Assembly (NCBI RefSeq): GCF_000427465.1
Contig: NZ_ATYB01000014.1
Coordinates: 62,001 to 126,000 of the forward strand
Length of the DNA: 64,000 nt
Reading direction: 5' to 3'
From: Sinorhizobium arboris LMG 14919
GTDB lineage: Bacteria > Pseudomonadota > Alphaproteobacteria > Rhizobiales > Rhizobiaceae
Below the pieces are notes generated by a model. The model was given only the letters and a program-made list of their open reading frames with translations, searched no databases and was not told the origin of the DNA. Positions 10,469-18,843 of the stretch are shown here, piece by piece. A program made the position numbers and the translations under genes. Each line of letters begins with the position of its first letter. The stretch's first letter is position 1.

Positions 10469-11368
10469 ATGGCACGCATGAAGAAGCGCACTCTACGCCG
10501 CAAGGACGGGGTCTGGGATCCGCTGGCGGACAGCTCCCAGAGCAGACAGCGCGCGTCGAGCGTGCCTTTGACGCCGCAATCGGCTTCGCCTACCTATCGT
10601 CTGGCCTATATCGACGACGATTTCCTCTGCCGTGAGGAACTGAGGCCCGTCCGCCTGCAGCTCGAGCTCCTGAAGACGGAGATGATGCTCGAGGAGCGCG
10701 GGATCAATTCCACCGTGGTGATGTTCGGCGGTGCGCGCATTCCGGAGCCCGGCGGCGAGGCGTGGGCCGCCAAGAACGACGTCCAGCGCAAGAATCTCGA
10801 GGCCGCTTCGGTCTATTATGACGAGGCGCGCAAGTTCGCGCGGCTGTGCTCGGAGCAGTCGGCAAAGCTCGGCTACAAGGAATATGTGGTCGTCACGGGT
10901 GGCGGCCCGGGTGTCATGGAAGCGGGCAATCGCGGCGCGGCCGACGTCGGCGCACCTTCGATCGGCCTGAACATCGTGCTTCAGCACGAGCAGGCGCCGA
11001 ACCAGTTCGTCACGCCGGACCTGTCCTTCAATTTCCACTATTTCGCCATCCGCAAGATGCACTTCCTGCTGCGTGCCAAAGCGGTCACGGTCTTCCCGGG
11101 CGGCTTCGGCACGCTCGACGAACTGTTCGAAACGATGACGCTGATGCAGACCGGCCGGCTTGCCCTGGTGCCGCTCGTCCTGTTCGGCGAGAAGTTCTGG
11201 CGCAGCATCATCAATTTCGAGGCGCTGGCCGAATTCGGAACCATCGCGCCCGACGACATCGATCTGTTGCATTTCGTGGAGACGGCCGAGGAGGCATGGG
11301 ACATCATCGCCCGTTTTTACGAGACGGTCGACCCGAAGTCGGTCCCGATGGCCTCCGGGCGACGGTAG
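10469..11368 (+). CDS. LOG family protein (Rossmann-fold nucleotide hydrolase, TIGR00730-like)
   Basis: 299 residues from the ATG at 10469, which follows GGGAAACGG; an in-frame ATG at 10406 would add 21 unlikely residues. The LOG hallmarks are present: VVTGGGPGVMEAGNRGA and AVTVFPGGFGTLDELFE, containing PGGxGTxxE. Enzymes of this family hydrolyse nucleoside-5'-monophosphates such as cytokinin ribotides to free base and phosphoribose. This member belongs to the larger subgroup with a ~75-residue N-terminal extension, whose substrate is less certain. Its stop codon directly abuts that of the convergent nucleotidase gene. Confidence 0.88.
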   Translation: MARMKKRTLRRKDGVWDPLADSSQSRQRASSVPLTPQSASPTYRLAYIDDDFLCREELRPVRLQLELLKTEMMLEERGINSTVVMFGGARIPEPGGEAWAAKNDVQRKNLEAASVYYDEARKFARLCSEQSAKLGYKEYVVVTGGGPGVMEAGNRGAADVGAPSIGLNIVLQHEQAPNQFVTPDLSFNFHYFAIRKMHFLLRAKAVTVFPGGFGTLDELFETMTLMQTGRLALVPLVLFGEKFWRSIINFEALAEFGTIAPDDIDLLHFVETAEEAWDIIARFYETVDPKSVPMASGRR

Positions 11369-12082
11369 TTACGCGACCGAAACGACGCGGCGCAGGAATC
11401 CGGCCAGGTCTTCCGTGACGTAGTCGATCTGATCGTCCGCATCGCTCGAAGTCTCCCAGGCCTCGGCGAACTCGTATTCGAGATTGCGCGGGACAAGCAG
11501 CACCGTCTTCATGCCGAGCGCCTTGGGCACGACCAGGTTGCGCGGCAGATCCTCGAACATGACCGCGTTGCGCGTGTCGATGCGGTGAAGGCCCATGAAC
11601 TTGTCGTAGGTATCGCCGGCCGGCTTCGGTATGAAGCCGGCGGCGACGATGTCGAATATGTCGTTGAAATGCTCGAGGATGCCGAGTGCCCGCGCGGTCA
11701 TCTCCGCATGGGCGACGCTGCCGTTGGTGAAGATGAACTTGCGTCCGGGCAGCGCCTTGATTGCCTCGCCGAGTGCCGGGTCGGCCGGCACCACGCTGTA
11801 GTCGATGGCATGGGCTCTTTCGAGAAATTCATTGGGGTCGATGCCGTGATGAAGCATCAGGCCCTGGAGCGTGGTGCCGTGGTCGCGGTAGTATTCCTTC
11901 TGCAGCTTCTTCGCCTCCGCAGGCTCCAGCGACAGGAGTTCGGCAACATAGGCCGTCATGTTGCGGTCGATCTGTGAGAACAGATTGACGTGATGCGGAT
12001 AGAGTGTGTTGTCGAGGTCGAAGACCCAGTCGGTGACGTGGGCGAATTCGGCATGGGTCGGCGGGCGGTCGATCTTCTTCAT
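11369..12082 (-). CDS. HAD-superfamily pyrimidine 5'-nucleotidase-like hydrolase
   Basis: 237 residues from the ATG at 12082 (MKKIDRPPTHAEF); a start at 12118 is possible. HAD motif I is DWVFDLDNTLYP, motif II FTNGSVAH, and motifs III/IV PKPAGDTYDKF and MFEDLPRNLVVPKALG. The pattern DLDNTLYP with a small helical cap matches the SSM1/YjjG-type pyrimidine nucleotidase group common in rhizobia. The substrate is inferred from family only. The stop (11369-11371) begins at the base after the stop of the convergent LOG gene. Confidence 0.88.
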   Translation of the reverse strand: MKKIDRPPTHAEFAHVTDWVFDLDNTLYPHHVNLFSQIDRNMTAYVAELLSLEPAEAKKLQKEYYRDHGTTLQGLMLHHGIDPNEFLERAHAIDYSVVPADPALGEAIKALPGRKFIFTNGSVAHAEMTARALGILEHFNDIFDIVAAGFIPKPAGDTYDKFMGLHRIDTRNAVMFEDLPRNLVVPKALGMKTVLLVPRNLEYEFAEAWETSSDADDQIDYVTEDLAGFLRRVVSVA

Positions 12083-12170
12083 GGGCGGGTTTATGACACG
12101 GGCAGCCTTGCGAAGCAAAACGGTTTGTTGAACGGGCTTCGATTGATCATGGATTGTTTTCTGCCCGCAT

Positions 12171-12215
12171 GTTAGAGCGTCCCATCGTTTCGTGGAAACG
12201 CTGAAACAGTCTAAC
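12171..12215. repeat. Nested intergenic palindrome of rhizobial type
   Basis: The outer pair GTTAGA (12171-12176) and TCTAAC (12210-12215) encloses the inner hairpin CGTTTC-gtg-GAAACG (12186-12200). It lies between divergent genes. Similar palindromes recur in Sinorhizobium intergenic DNA. It may also affect the promoters here. Confidence 0.6.
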
Positions 12216-12285
12216 CAATTGAATCTTAAGCATTTCAGCGGAAAGACGCTGTACGCTTTTCCTGGAAGTGCTCCAGCAGGAAAAT

Positions 12286-13200
12286 ATGGAAACCTGGGTT
12301 CTCATCACCGTCGCCGCGGCCTTCCTTCAGAATGTCCGCTCCGCCATGCAGAAGCATCTGAAAGGGGTCATGGGCACCACCGGCGCGACTTTCGTCCGTT
12401 TCGGTTTCGGGCTGCCTTTCGCTCTTCTCTACCTCGTCCTGCTCTGGCGCGTCGGCGGGCATCAGTTGCCGGTGCCGAACGGCACTTTCTATCTCTGGGC
12501 CCTGGTCGGCGGCTTGGCGCAGATCGCCGCGACTTTTTTGCTCGTGCATCTCTTCTCTTTCCGCAACTTCGCGGTCGGTACGGCCTATTCCCGCACCGAA
12601 CCCGCCCAGGCGGCACTCTTCGGATTGATCTTCCTCGGTGAAAAGGCGAGCCAGGGGGCGCTGGTTGCGATCGCCATTTCGGTGGTTGGCGTCATGCTGA
12701 TCTCCGTTGCCCGAACGGCGCTCAGCGCGCGGTCGCTGCTTACATCGGTCTTCAGCCGCACGGCGGGGATCGGACTGCTCTCCGGCACCTTCTTCGGTCT
12801 TTCCGCCGTGTCCTACCGCTCGGCGTCGCTGGCGCTGGCGCCGAGTCTGCCTCAGCCGGACTATGTGATCCAGGCGAGCTTCACGCTCGGCTTCGTCATC
12901 CTGCTTCAGACGATCGTCATGCTCCTGTGGATCGTCGCGCGTGAACGCGACGAACTGATACGCATAGGCGCCGCCTGGAAGCCCGCTTTCGTCGTGGGTT
13001 TCGTGGGCGCCTCGGCCTCTTTCGGCTGGTTCGCGGCTATGACGCTGCAGCAGGCGGCGATCGTCAAGGTGGTCGCTCAGGTGGAGATGCTGTTCACCTT
13101 CGCCTCTTCCTTCTTCATCTTCCGGGAGTGGATCAACCGGCTCGAACTGGTCGGCTGCCTGCTGATCGTGCTCGGCGTTGTCATGCTGCTTGTCATGTGA
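12286..13200 (+). CDS. DMT-superfamily (EamA-like) inner-membrane transporter
   Basis: 304 residues from the ATG at 12286, preceded by CAGGAA; an in-frame GTG at 12268 is the alternative. About ten hydrophobic helices are arranged as two EamA-like halves. The end of the first half, AYSRTEPAQAALFGLIFLGE, and of the second, QVEMLFTFASSFFIFREWINRLELVGCLLIVLGVVML, show the typical drug/metabolite transporter pattern of a Glu-containing loop before the last helix. The substrate is unknown. The following ada gene begins 58 bp later on the same strand, so they may be co-transcribed. Confidence 0.85.
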   Translation: METWVLITVAAAFLQNVRSAMQKHLKGVMGTTGATFVRFGFGLPFALLYLVLLWRVGGHQLPVPNGTFYLWALVGGLAQIAATFLLVHLFSFRNFAVGTAYSRTEPAQAALFGLIFLGEKASQGALVAIAISVVGVMLISVARTALSARSLLTSVFSRTAGIGLLSGTFFGLSAVSYRSASLALAPSLPQPDYVIQASFTLGFVILLQTIVMLLWIVARERDELIRIGAAWKPAFVVGFVGASASFGWFAAMTLQQAAIVKVVAQVEMLFTFASSFFIFREWINRLELVGCLLIVLGVVMLLVM

Positions 13201-13258
13201 GGGATCGGCGAGCAGCCAAAATAGATGCCCGAATTTCGGCGGACGGCGCGTGTGGCGG

Positions 13259-14386
13259 ATGCTACAAAGCGATATGCTTTTCGATCTGCCTGATGACGAT
13301 ATCCTTTACGATGCGCTGCTGGCCCGCAGTTCCGATTACGAGGGCCAGGCCTTCGTCTGCGTCAAGAGCACCGGCATCTTCTGCCGGCTCTCATGTCCCG
13401 CGCGCAAGCCGAAGCGGGAGAACACTCTGTTTTTCGACAGCATTGCCGCCTGTATCAATTCCGGCTTCCGGCCGTGCCAGCGCTGCCGCCCGCTTGAAGA
13501 GGCGTCCGGGAAAGATCCGCTCGTCAAGGAACTCATCGGCTTGCTCGACCGCCGGCCGGACCATCGCTGGACGGAGGGCGATCTCGTGCGTCGCGGCTTC
13601 GATCCGTCGACCGTGCGGCGCGCCTTCAAGCGATCCCTCGGCATCACCTTTCTCGATCTCGCCCGTCAGCGGCGAATGGGCGAGGCGGCCCGCCAGCTCT
13701 CCGGCGGCGCCAGCGTCATCGAGGCGCAGCTCGACGCGGGCTATGAATCTCCGAGCGGTTTTCGCGCCGCCTTCGGCCGGTTGATCGGGAAGGCCCCTGC
13801 AAAATCGCAGGGCCGCGTGCTGCTCTTTGCCGACTGGATCGATACGCCGCTCGGTCCCATGGTGGCGGTGGCCGACCAGATGCATCTTCACCTCATCGAA
13901 TTCCATGACCGCAAGGCTCTCCCGGCCGAAATGGAAAAACTCAAGCGCAAGACGCTCTCAGCGGTGGTGCCCGGCAGAACGCCGCCCATCGACCAGGTGG
14001 AGCGTGAGCTCGACGATTATTTTGCCGGTCGCTCCGCCGATTTTCGCACACCGCTCGCTTTTGGCGGCAGTGCCTTCGAACGCCAGGTATGGACGGAGCT
14101 CGGCGCGATACCCGTCGGCGAGACCCGCTCCTACAGCGAGATCGCGCGAAAGGTCGCAACCCCGCAGGCGGTGCGTGCCGTGGCGAGGGCCAACGGCACC
14201 AATTGCCTCGCAATCGTCGTGCCTTGCCACCGATGCATCGGGGCGGACGGATCGCTGACGGGCTATGGCGGCGGGCTCCGGCGCAAACAATGGCTGCTTC
14301 GCCACGAGGGCAGGATGCGCCCTGTCGGGCTTTTCGGAGATGGAGACGGGGGGAAGCCTGTGCAGGCCGCCGTTCCGACGGTGTAA
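13259..14386 (+). CDS. ada: Bifunctional Ada: methylphosphotriester/O6-methylguanine-DNA methyltransferase and activator
   Basis: 375 residues from the ATG at 13259. The N-terminal zinc domain has the Ada four-Cys pattern GIFCRLSC...FRPCQRC (Cys42, Cys46, Cys73, Cys76), Cys42 being the methylphosphotriester acceptor equivalent to E. coli Cys38. An AraC-type HTH segment follows (about 90-180: RRAFKRSLGITFLDLARQRRMGEAARQL, AGYESPSGFRAAFGRLIG). The C-terminal half is an Ogt-type methyltransferase with VVPCHRCIG, acceptor about Cys323, and ANGTNCLAI just before it. The protein repairs alkylated DNA and, once methylated, activates the adaptive response. Confidence 0.96.
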   Translation: MLQSDMLFDLPDDDILYDALLARSSDYEGQAFVCVKSTGIFCRLSCPARKPKRENTLFFDSIAACINSGFRPCQRCRPLEEASGKDPLVKELIGLLDRRPDHRWTEGDLVRRGFDPSTVRRAFKRSLGITFLDLARQRRMGEAARQLSGGASVIEAQLDAGYESPSGFRAAFGRLIGKAPAKSQGRVLLFADWIDTPLGPMVAVADQMHLHLIEFHDRKALPAEMEKLKRKTLSAVVPGRTPPIDQVERELDDYFAGRSADFRTPLAFGGSAFERQVWTELGAIPVGETRSYSEIARKVATPQAVRAVARANGTNCLAIVVPCHRCIGADGSLTGYGGGLRRKQWLLRHEGRMRPVGLFGDGDGGKPVQAAVPTV

Positions 14387-14421
14387 TGAATCATCAACGT
14401 GATGGATTGGGAGAAAAGACG

Positions 14422-15198
14422 ATGAGCCAGGAAGAAAGAGCGCGCGCCTTCGCGGCACTGCATCGAAAAGGCAACCCGGTCGTTCTGTACAACATCTGGG
14501 ATGCAGGCAGCGCCCGGTGCGTGGCCGACGCCGGTGCCAAGGCGCTCGCCACCGGGAGCTGGTCGGTTGCGGCGGCACATGGATATGCCGACGGACAGAG
14601 GCTGCCACTGCCTCTGCTGCTCGAGACCGTGCGCGAGATCGTCGCCGCAACGGACCTGCCGCTATCGGCGGACTTCGAAGGCGCCTATTCGGAGGACCCG
14701 GCCCAGGCCGCGGCCAACGTCGCGCAAGTGATCGATGCGGGTGCCATCGGCATCAATTTCGAAGATCAGGTCGTGGGCAAGGGCGGCATTCACCCGGTCG
14801 ACAAACAGGCGATCCGCATCCGCGCCATCCGCGACATGGCGGAGCGCCAGGGTGTCCCGCTGTTCATCAACGCCCGCACCGACCTCTTCCTGCAGGAGAG
14901 CGATTCGACGCGCCACGCGGCCCTGATGGAGGATGCCATCGCCCGCGCCAAGGCCTATGCCGAGGCGGGCGCAAGCGGCTTCTTCGCACCGGGGCTCGCC
15001 GACGGAGACCTCATCGCCAGGCTCTGTGCGGCGTCGGCTCTGCCGGTGAACGTGATGATGAAGCCGGGGGCGCCGGACATTGCCGCGCTTGCGGCCGCCG
15101 GCGTCGGGCGGGTGAGCTATGGACCGTTCCCATACCGGGCGATGATCGCCTGGCTGCGCGGCGAGGCGGAGAAGGTTTATGGGAGCGGGGGGAAGTAG
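14422..15198 (+). CDS. Isocitrate lyase/PEP mutase superfamily protein
   Basis: 258 residues, starting 36 bp after ada on the same strand and probably in the same transcript. The fold signature is YNIWDAGSARCVADAGAKALATGSWSVAAAHGYADGQ, then LSADFEGAYS (metal-binding Asp/Glu) and INFEDQVVGKGGIHPV, RTDLFL and a C-terminal MMKPGAPDIAALAAAGVGRVSYGP. The KKCGH active-site motif of true isocitrate and methylisocitrate lyases is absent. It belongs to the PEP mutase/oxaloacetate-decarboxylase-like branch acting on small 2-oxo or phosphono acids. The exact reaction is not assignable. Its proximity to ada is unexplained. Confidence 0.88.
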   Translation: MSQEERARAFAALHRKGNPVVLYNIWDAGSARCVADAGAKALATGSWSVAAAHGYADGQRLPLPLLLETVREIVAATDLPLSADFEGAYSEDPAQAAANVAQVIDAGAIGINFEDQVVGKGGIHPVDKQAIRIRAIRDMAERQGVPLFINARTDLFLQESDSTRHAALMEDAIARAKAYAEAGASGFFAPGLADGDLIARLCAASALPVNVMMKPGAPDIAALAAAGVGRVSYGPFPYRAMIAWLRGEAEKVYGSGGK

Positions 15199-15240
15199 CT
15201 GCGGCGGAGCGGCGGTTTGAGGATATGCTCTTCAAGGTAA

Positions 15241-15410
15241 ATTGCCCCTCATCCGCCTGCCGGCACCTTCTCCCCGCAGGCGGGGAGAAGGGACAAGCGA
15301 AGGCCGCCTTGCCTCAATTGGGCGCTGCTGCAAGAGAGTACGACTATCTGAGGCAGGTCCCCTCTCCCCGCGTGCGGGGAGAGGGCTAGTCCTCGGGTTA
15401 AACCCGAGGA
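15241..15410. repeat. RIME-like intergenic mosaic repeat with three hairpins
   Basis: Three inverted repeats in one spacer. CTTCTCCCCG-cagg-CGGGGAGAAG lies at 15267-15290, CCCTCTCCCCG-cgtg-CGGGGAGAGGG at 15360-15385, and a CCTCGGGT/ACCCGAGG palindrome at 15391-15409. The opening CCCCTCATCCG and the composition resemble Rhizobium intergenic mosaic elements. The spacer separates convergent genes, so the hairpins may also stop transcription. Confidence 0.75.
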
Positions 15411-15436
15411 GAGGGGCTTGGTCCCCTGTTTTTGAG

Positions 15437-16324
15437 TTACGGCACGATCAGCGTGCCCGCGCCGTGCTCGGTGAAGATTTCGAGCAGAACCGAATGCGCC
15501 GTCTTGCCGTTGAGAATGACGACACCCTGGACGCCGGCCTTGATCGCCTCGATGCAGGTTTCCACCTTCGGGATCATGCCGCCCGAGATCGTGCCGTCGG
15601 CGATCAGTGCCCGTGCTTCGGCGACCGAAAGCTGCTTGATGAGCTCGCCCTTCTTGTTGAGGACGCCGGGAACGTCGGTCAGGAAGAGAAGGCGCGTCGC
15701 GTTGAGCGCGCCGGCGATGGCGCCGGCAAAGGTGTCGGCGTTGATGTTGTAGGTGTGACCGTCCCGGCCCGGCGCCACAGGCGCGATCACCGGGATCATC
15801 TCGGAGCGGGCGAGCAGATCGAGAAGCGTGCGGTCGACCTCGACCACATCGCCGACGAATCCGAGGTCGAGCACGCGCTCGATGTTGGAATCCGGGTCGC
15901 GGATGGTCTTCTTCGCCTTTTCAGCAAAGACCATGTTGCCGTCCTTGCCGCAAAGCCCGATCGCCCACTCGCCCGTCTGGTTGATGAGCGCGACGATCTC
16001 CTTGTTGATCGATCCGGCAAGCACCATTTCGACGATCTCGACCGTCTTCTCATCGGTGACGCGAAGTCCGCCCTCGAATTTGGATTCGATGCCCATCTTG
16101 TTGAGCATGGCCCCGATCTGAGGGCCGCCGCCATGCACGACGATCGGGTTGACGCCGGACTGCTTCAGAAGCGCGATGTCGCTGGCAAAGGCGCGCCCGA
16201 GTTCGGCATTGCCCATGGCGTGACCGCCATATTTGACGACAATCGTCTTGTTCTCGTAGCGCTGCATGTAGGGCAGGGCCTGGGTGAGCAGACGGGCCTG
16301 AATTTCGCTTTCTGATGCGGACAT
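15437..16324 (-). CDS. argB: Acetylglutamate kinase (ArgB)
   Basis: 295 residues; phosphorylates N-acetyl-L-glutamate in the second step of arginine synthesis. The amino-acid kinase fold shows the N-terminal [13 protein letters not shown] phosphate-binding Lys segment, [54 protein letters not shown] and the C-terminal [46 protein letters not shown]. The N-terminal helix region ([23 protein letters not shown]) is the type found in arginine-inhibitable hexameric enzymes, so feedback control is likely. Transcribed leftward, apart from engB. Confidence 0.97.
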   Translation of the reverse strand: MSASESEIQARLLTQALPYMQRYENKTIVVKYGGHAMGNAELGRAFASDIALLKQSGVNPIVVHGGGPQIGAMLNKMGIESKFEGGLRVTDEKTVEIVEMVLAGSINKEIVALINQTGEWAIGLCGKDGNMVFAEKAKKTIRDPDSNIERVLDLGFVGDVVEVDRTLLDLLARSEMIPVIAPVAPGRDGHTYNINADTFAGAIAGALNATRLLFLTDVPGVLNKKGELIKQLSVAEARALIADGTISGGMIPKVETCIEAIKAGVQGVVILNGKTAHSVLLEIFTEHGAGTLIVP

Positions 16325-16612
16325 GGCGGATCCTCGAAAAATACCGGCTGCTCTTTAGCGCAACTCTCCGGCGGATGGAATGATCCGGGCGCAACATAAA
16401 GCCATTGTGACGGCAAACCGTGTGGTCTTGCCGAAGTGCTCGAAGTGTGCGCGGCAGGGCGGACAAGCCGATTGACGGAGCTGGCGATTTGACTGATCCT
16501 GCTTTGATCCGGAAAGGACCGCGACCCCCGGGGGCAGGCGCTTGAAGCTCGCCCGGAAGAGGTCGAAGGGAACCGTGCCGAGACTTCTTGAGCTGAGAGA
16601 GTACAGGGAGCC

Positions 16613-17323
16613 ATGACGACGCAGAAGCCCGAAAGCGGAGATTCCCGCCGCGACGAGGTGATTGCGGGAGAATACGTGCTCGGCGTCCTGTCTGCCGAAG
16701 ACCGCCGCAAGGCCGAGGCGCGCATGGCAACGGACCGGAACTTCGCCGCCATGGTGGTTCGCTGGCAAAACAATCTCGCGGCCTTCGGCGGAGCCTATGA
16801 ACCGGATGCGCCGCGACGCAGGTTCGGCTCCGCCGGGCGGGGGGCCTTCGAAGCCGGCCGGGACGCAAACGGCCCCCGCGGTGCCTGGGGTTCGCTTCCC
16901 CTCTGGCGCAGCATCGCCCTCGCGTCGCTTTCGGCGGTCGTCGTGATGGCAGGTGCCATGGCGGGGTTTTTCAGCGATCGCCGAGGCGGTGCGCCGCTCG
17001 TGGCCAGCCTGGTATCGCATGGCAATGCCGACCTCGTCGCGCATTACGAGCCAGGCACGGGACGCCTCAGGCTTTCGCCGGTAGCCGCGGGACAGACGGA
17101 GGAGAAATCGCTCGAACTCTGGCTGATCAATGATGACGATCCTCCGGTGTCGCTCGGCGTGCTGCCACCTTCCGGTGAAGGGGAAATCGTCCTTGAGCCG
17201 GGACTGCGAAGGCAGATTGCCACGGGTTCGAAGCTTTCCGTCAGTGTCGAGCCGCTGGGCGGCTCGACGACCGGCTCGCCCACCGGCGCGGTCATCGCGC
17301 AAGGCACGGCGCGCGGCATCTAG
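16613..17323 (+). CDS. Anti-sigma-K-factor-like (RskA type) membrane protein, no adjacent sigma gene
   Basis: 236 residues. The cytoplasmic start SRRDEVIAGEYVLGVLSAEDRRKAEARMATDRNFAAMVVRWQNNLAAF matches the anti-sigma helical domain of RskA/ChrR-type proteins. One transmembrane helix lies at about 100-120 (LWRSIALASLSAVVVMAGAMAGFF), and a periplasmic RskA-like beta domain follows (SLELWLINDDDPPVSLGVLPPSGEGEIVL...GSKLSVSVEPLGGS). Such genes normally follow an ECF sigma gene, but 16325-16612 has none. A short frame ending in TGA overlaps this ATG in an ATGA arrangement. Call firm at family level; partner unknown. Confidence 0.82.
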   Translation: MTTQKPESGDSRRDEVIAGEYVLGVLSAEDRRKAEARMATDRNFAAMVVRWQNNLAAFGGAYEPDAPRRRFGSAGRGAFEAGRDANGPRGAWGSLPLWRSIALASLSAVVVMAGAMAGFFSDRRGGAPLVASLVSHGNADLVAHYEPGTGRLRLSPVAAGQTEEKSLELWLINDDDPPVSLGVLPPSGEGEIVLEPGLRRQIATGSKLSVSVEPLGGSTTGSPTGAVIAQGTARGI

Positions 17324-17392
17324 CTCTGCCAGGGCGAGGCAGTCACGGCGGTCGATCAGCCTTGTTTTGGCAGAAGTGCCGCAGCTCCTTGG

Positions 17393-17481
17393 AGCGCCGT
17401 ACGTCCGAATGGACGCACAAAGGGCGCTCTAACTTATTGAACCGACACCTCGTGCTTTCCGAAAATCGATTCCGATTTTCG
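17393..17481. repeat. Two adjacent intergenic palindromes of rhizobial type
   Basis: A mosaic with GAGCGCC near 17393 and GGCGCTC near 17424 as outer arms is followed by a perfect hairpin CCGAAAATCG-attc-CGATTTTCGG at 17459-17482. The latter is a motif seen often in Sinorhizobium spacers. They fill most of the spacer before msrB. Confidence 0.6.
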
Positions 17482-17600
17482 GGCCGATGCGGTAGATTAG
17501 CGACATCAGGTCGGACCGCCCTGATGCGGGACGAAGAAGCACTTTCCCATCACGCTCCGGGTTCGGCCAATGCCAGTTGCATCGCCCGATGGAGGTTTCG

Positions 17601-18095
17601 ATGATCAGCCGGCGCAACTTGCTGATGGCGGGCGCGGCCCTGGCGGCCGTGATCGCCCTGCGCGGTCTCGTATGGCCCATGCGCACCGTCGCCGGCGAAA
17701 CCTTCGAAATCACCAGAACCGATGCGCAGTGGCGGGCGCTGCTGGGTGAGGAGCGCTATCGCATTTTGCGCGAGGAGGGCACGGAGCCGCCCTTCAGCAG
17801 CACGCTCAACGATGAAAAGCGGAGCGGCGTCTTTCACTGTGCGGGATGCGAGCTGCCTGTTTATTCCTCCGAGGCGAAATACGAAAGCGGTACCGGCTGG
17901 CCGAGCTTCTGGCAGGCGCTTCCCAACGCGATCGGCACGCGCGAGGACGATTCCCTGTTCATGACGAGGGTCGAATGCCACTGTCGCCGCTGCGGCGGTC
18001 ATCTTGGCCATATCTTCGACGACGGTCCGCCGCCGACCGGCAAGCGGCACTGCATCAACGGGCTAGCACTGGTATTCGTACCGGAGGCGGTTTGA
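17601..18095 (+). CDS. msrB: Peptide methionine-R-sulfoxide reductase MsrB, exported (Tat-like signal)
   Basis: 164 residues. The start at 17601 has GGAGGTTTCG immediately upstream. The N-terminus MISRRNLLMAGAALAAVIALRGLV is a signal with SRRNLL, a plausible twin-arginine motif, so the enzyme should act in the periplasm. The MsrB domain carries the zinc CxxC pairs (HCAGC and HCRRC), GTGWPSFWQ, and the catalytic RHCINGLALVF at the end. It repairs methionine-R-sulfoxide in oxidised proteins using a thiol donor. An exported copy implies protection of envelope proteins; the electron donor is not evident here. Confidence 0.93.
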   Translation: MISRRNLLMAGAALAAVIALRGLVWPMRTVAGETFEITRTDAQWRALLGEERYRILREEGTEPPFSSTLNDEKRSGVFHCAGCELPVYSSEAKYESGTGWPSFWQALPNAIGTREDDSLFMTRVECHCRRCGGHLGHIFDDGPPPTGKRHCINGLALVFVPEAV

Positions 18096-18107
18096 GCATG
18101 GCTGTGC

Positions 18108-18137
18108 GGCCTTCTCGCCGACTCCGGCGAGAAGGCC
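18108..18137. terminator. Strong hairpin downstream of msrB
   Basis: Perfect 13-bp stem, GGCCTTCTCGCCG (18108-18120) with its complement at 18125-18137, loop ACTC. No T-tract follows. It lies between convergent genes, so it may act as an RNA-stabilising or termination structure in both directions. Confidence 0.5.
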
Positions 18138-18174
18138 GAGGCTGGGACGAGCGGCGACCGCGCCCGGAAATCGA

Positions 18175-18714
18175 TCAGAATGCCCCCGCCTGCGGCGACG
18201 ACGTCCGCGTCTCGGATAGGGCTGCCTGAAGCCTCTGCTCCTGTTCCGGCGAGAGCGACGTCTTCAGCACGCGGCCGCGCAGCCCGGAGAATTCGGCCAG
18301 GACCTTTTCCGGCTGCACCTTGCGCACCAGGACGAAGAGCGCCGAGGAATTGTTCGGGATGGTGTTGCCGAGCGATTTGATGAAATCGTCGTCGATCCCG
18401 TAATCGACGAGCGATCCGGAAAGCGCACCGGCGCCCGCGCCAAGAGCGCCGCCGATGGCGAAACCCGCGAGCGGATTGAGGAAGAGCAGCCCCACGAGCC
18501 CGCCCCAGAGGGAACCGGAAAGAAGGCCGGACGTCGCGCCGACGGTGGTGAGATTCATGCTCTGCTTGAGATGCACCTTTCCGTCGGCGTCGCGCACGAC
18601 GACGACCGCATCCTCCAGATCGATCAGATATTCCTTCCCGAGGCTGTTGAGCTTCAAGAGGACCTTGTCGGCCTCATCGGTCGAATCGAAACCCACGACA
18701 ATCAAATCGGACAT
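18175..18714 (-). CDS. DUF1269 family membrane-associated protein
   Basis: 179 residues. It begins MSDLIVVGFDSTDEADKVLLKLNSLGKEYLIDLEDAVVVVRDADGKVHLKQSMN, the ferredoxin-like DUF1269 start. A glycine-rich hydrophobic region follows (about 60-105, GLLSGSLWGGLVGLLFLNPLAGFAIGGALGAGAGALSG), then DYGIDDDFIKSLGNTIPNNSSALFVLVRK. The glycine-zipper-like centre suggests membrane insertion. The function of the family is unknown; members are often stress-related. Confidence 0.85.
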   Translation of the reverse strand: MSDLIVVGFDSTDEADKVLLKLNSLGKEYLIDLEDAVVVVRDADGKVHLKQSMNLTTVGATSGLLSGSLWGGLVGLLFLNPLAGFAIGGALGAGAGALSGSLVDYGIDDDFIKSLGNTIPNNSSALFVLVRKVQPEKVLAEFSGLRGRVLKTSLSPEQEQRLQAALSETRTSSPQAGAF

Positions 18715-18843
18715 GTTTCTCTCTCCTGATCCTACCGGCAGACAATCTGCCGCCGCGAGGCAGAGATAGAGCGCTTTTCATGTCAGGGTAGTGACGGAGG
18801 TCAAAGACGAGGGGGGCTCGCCTTTCCGGCGTCGTCGCGCGCG

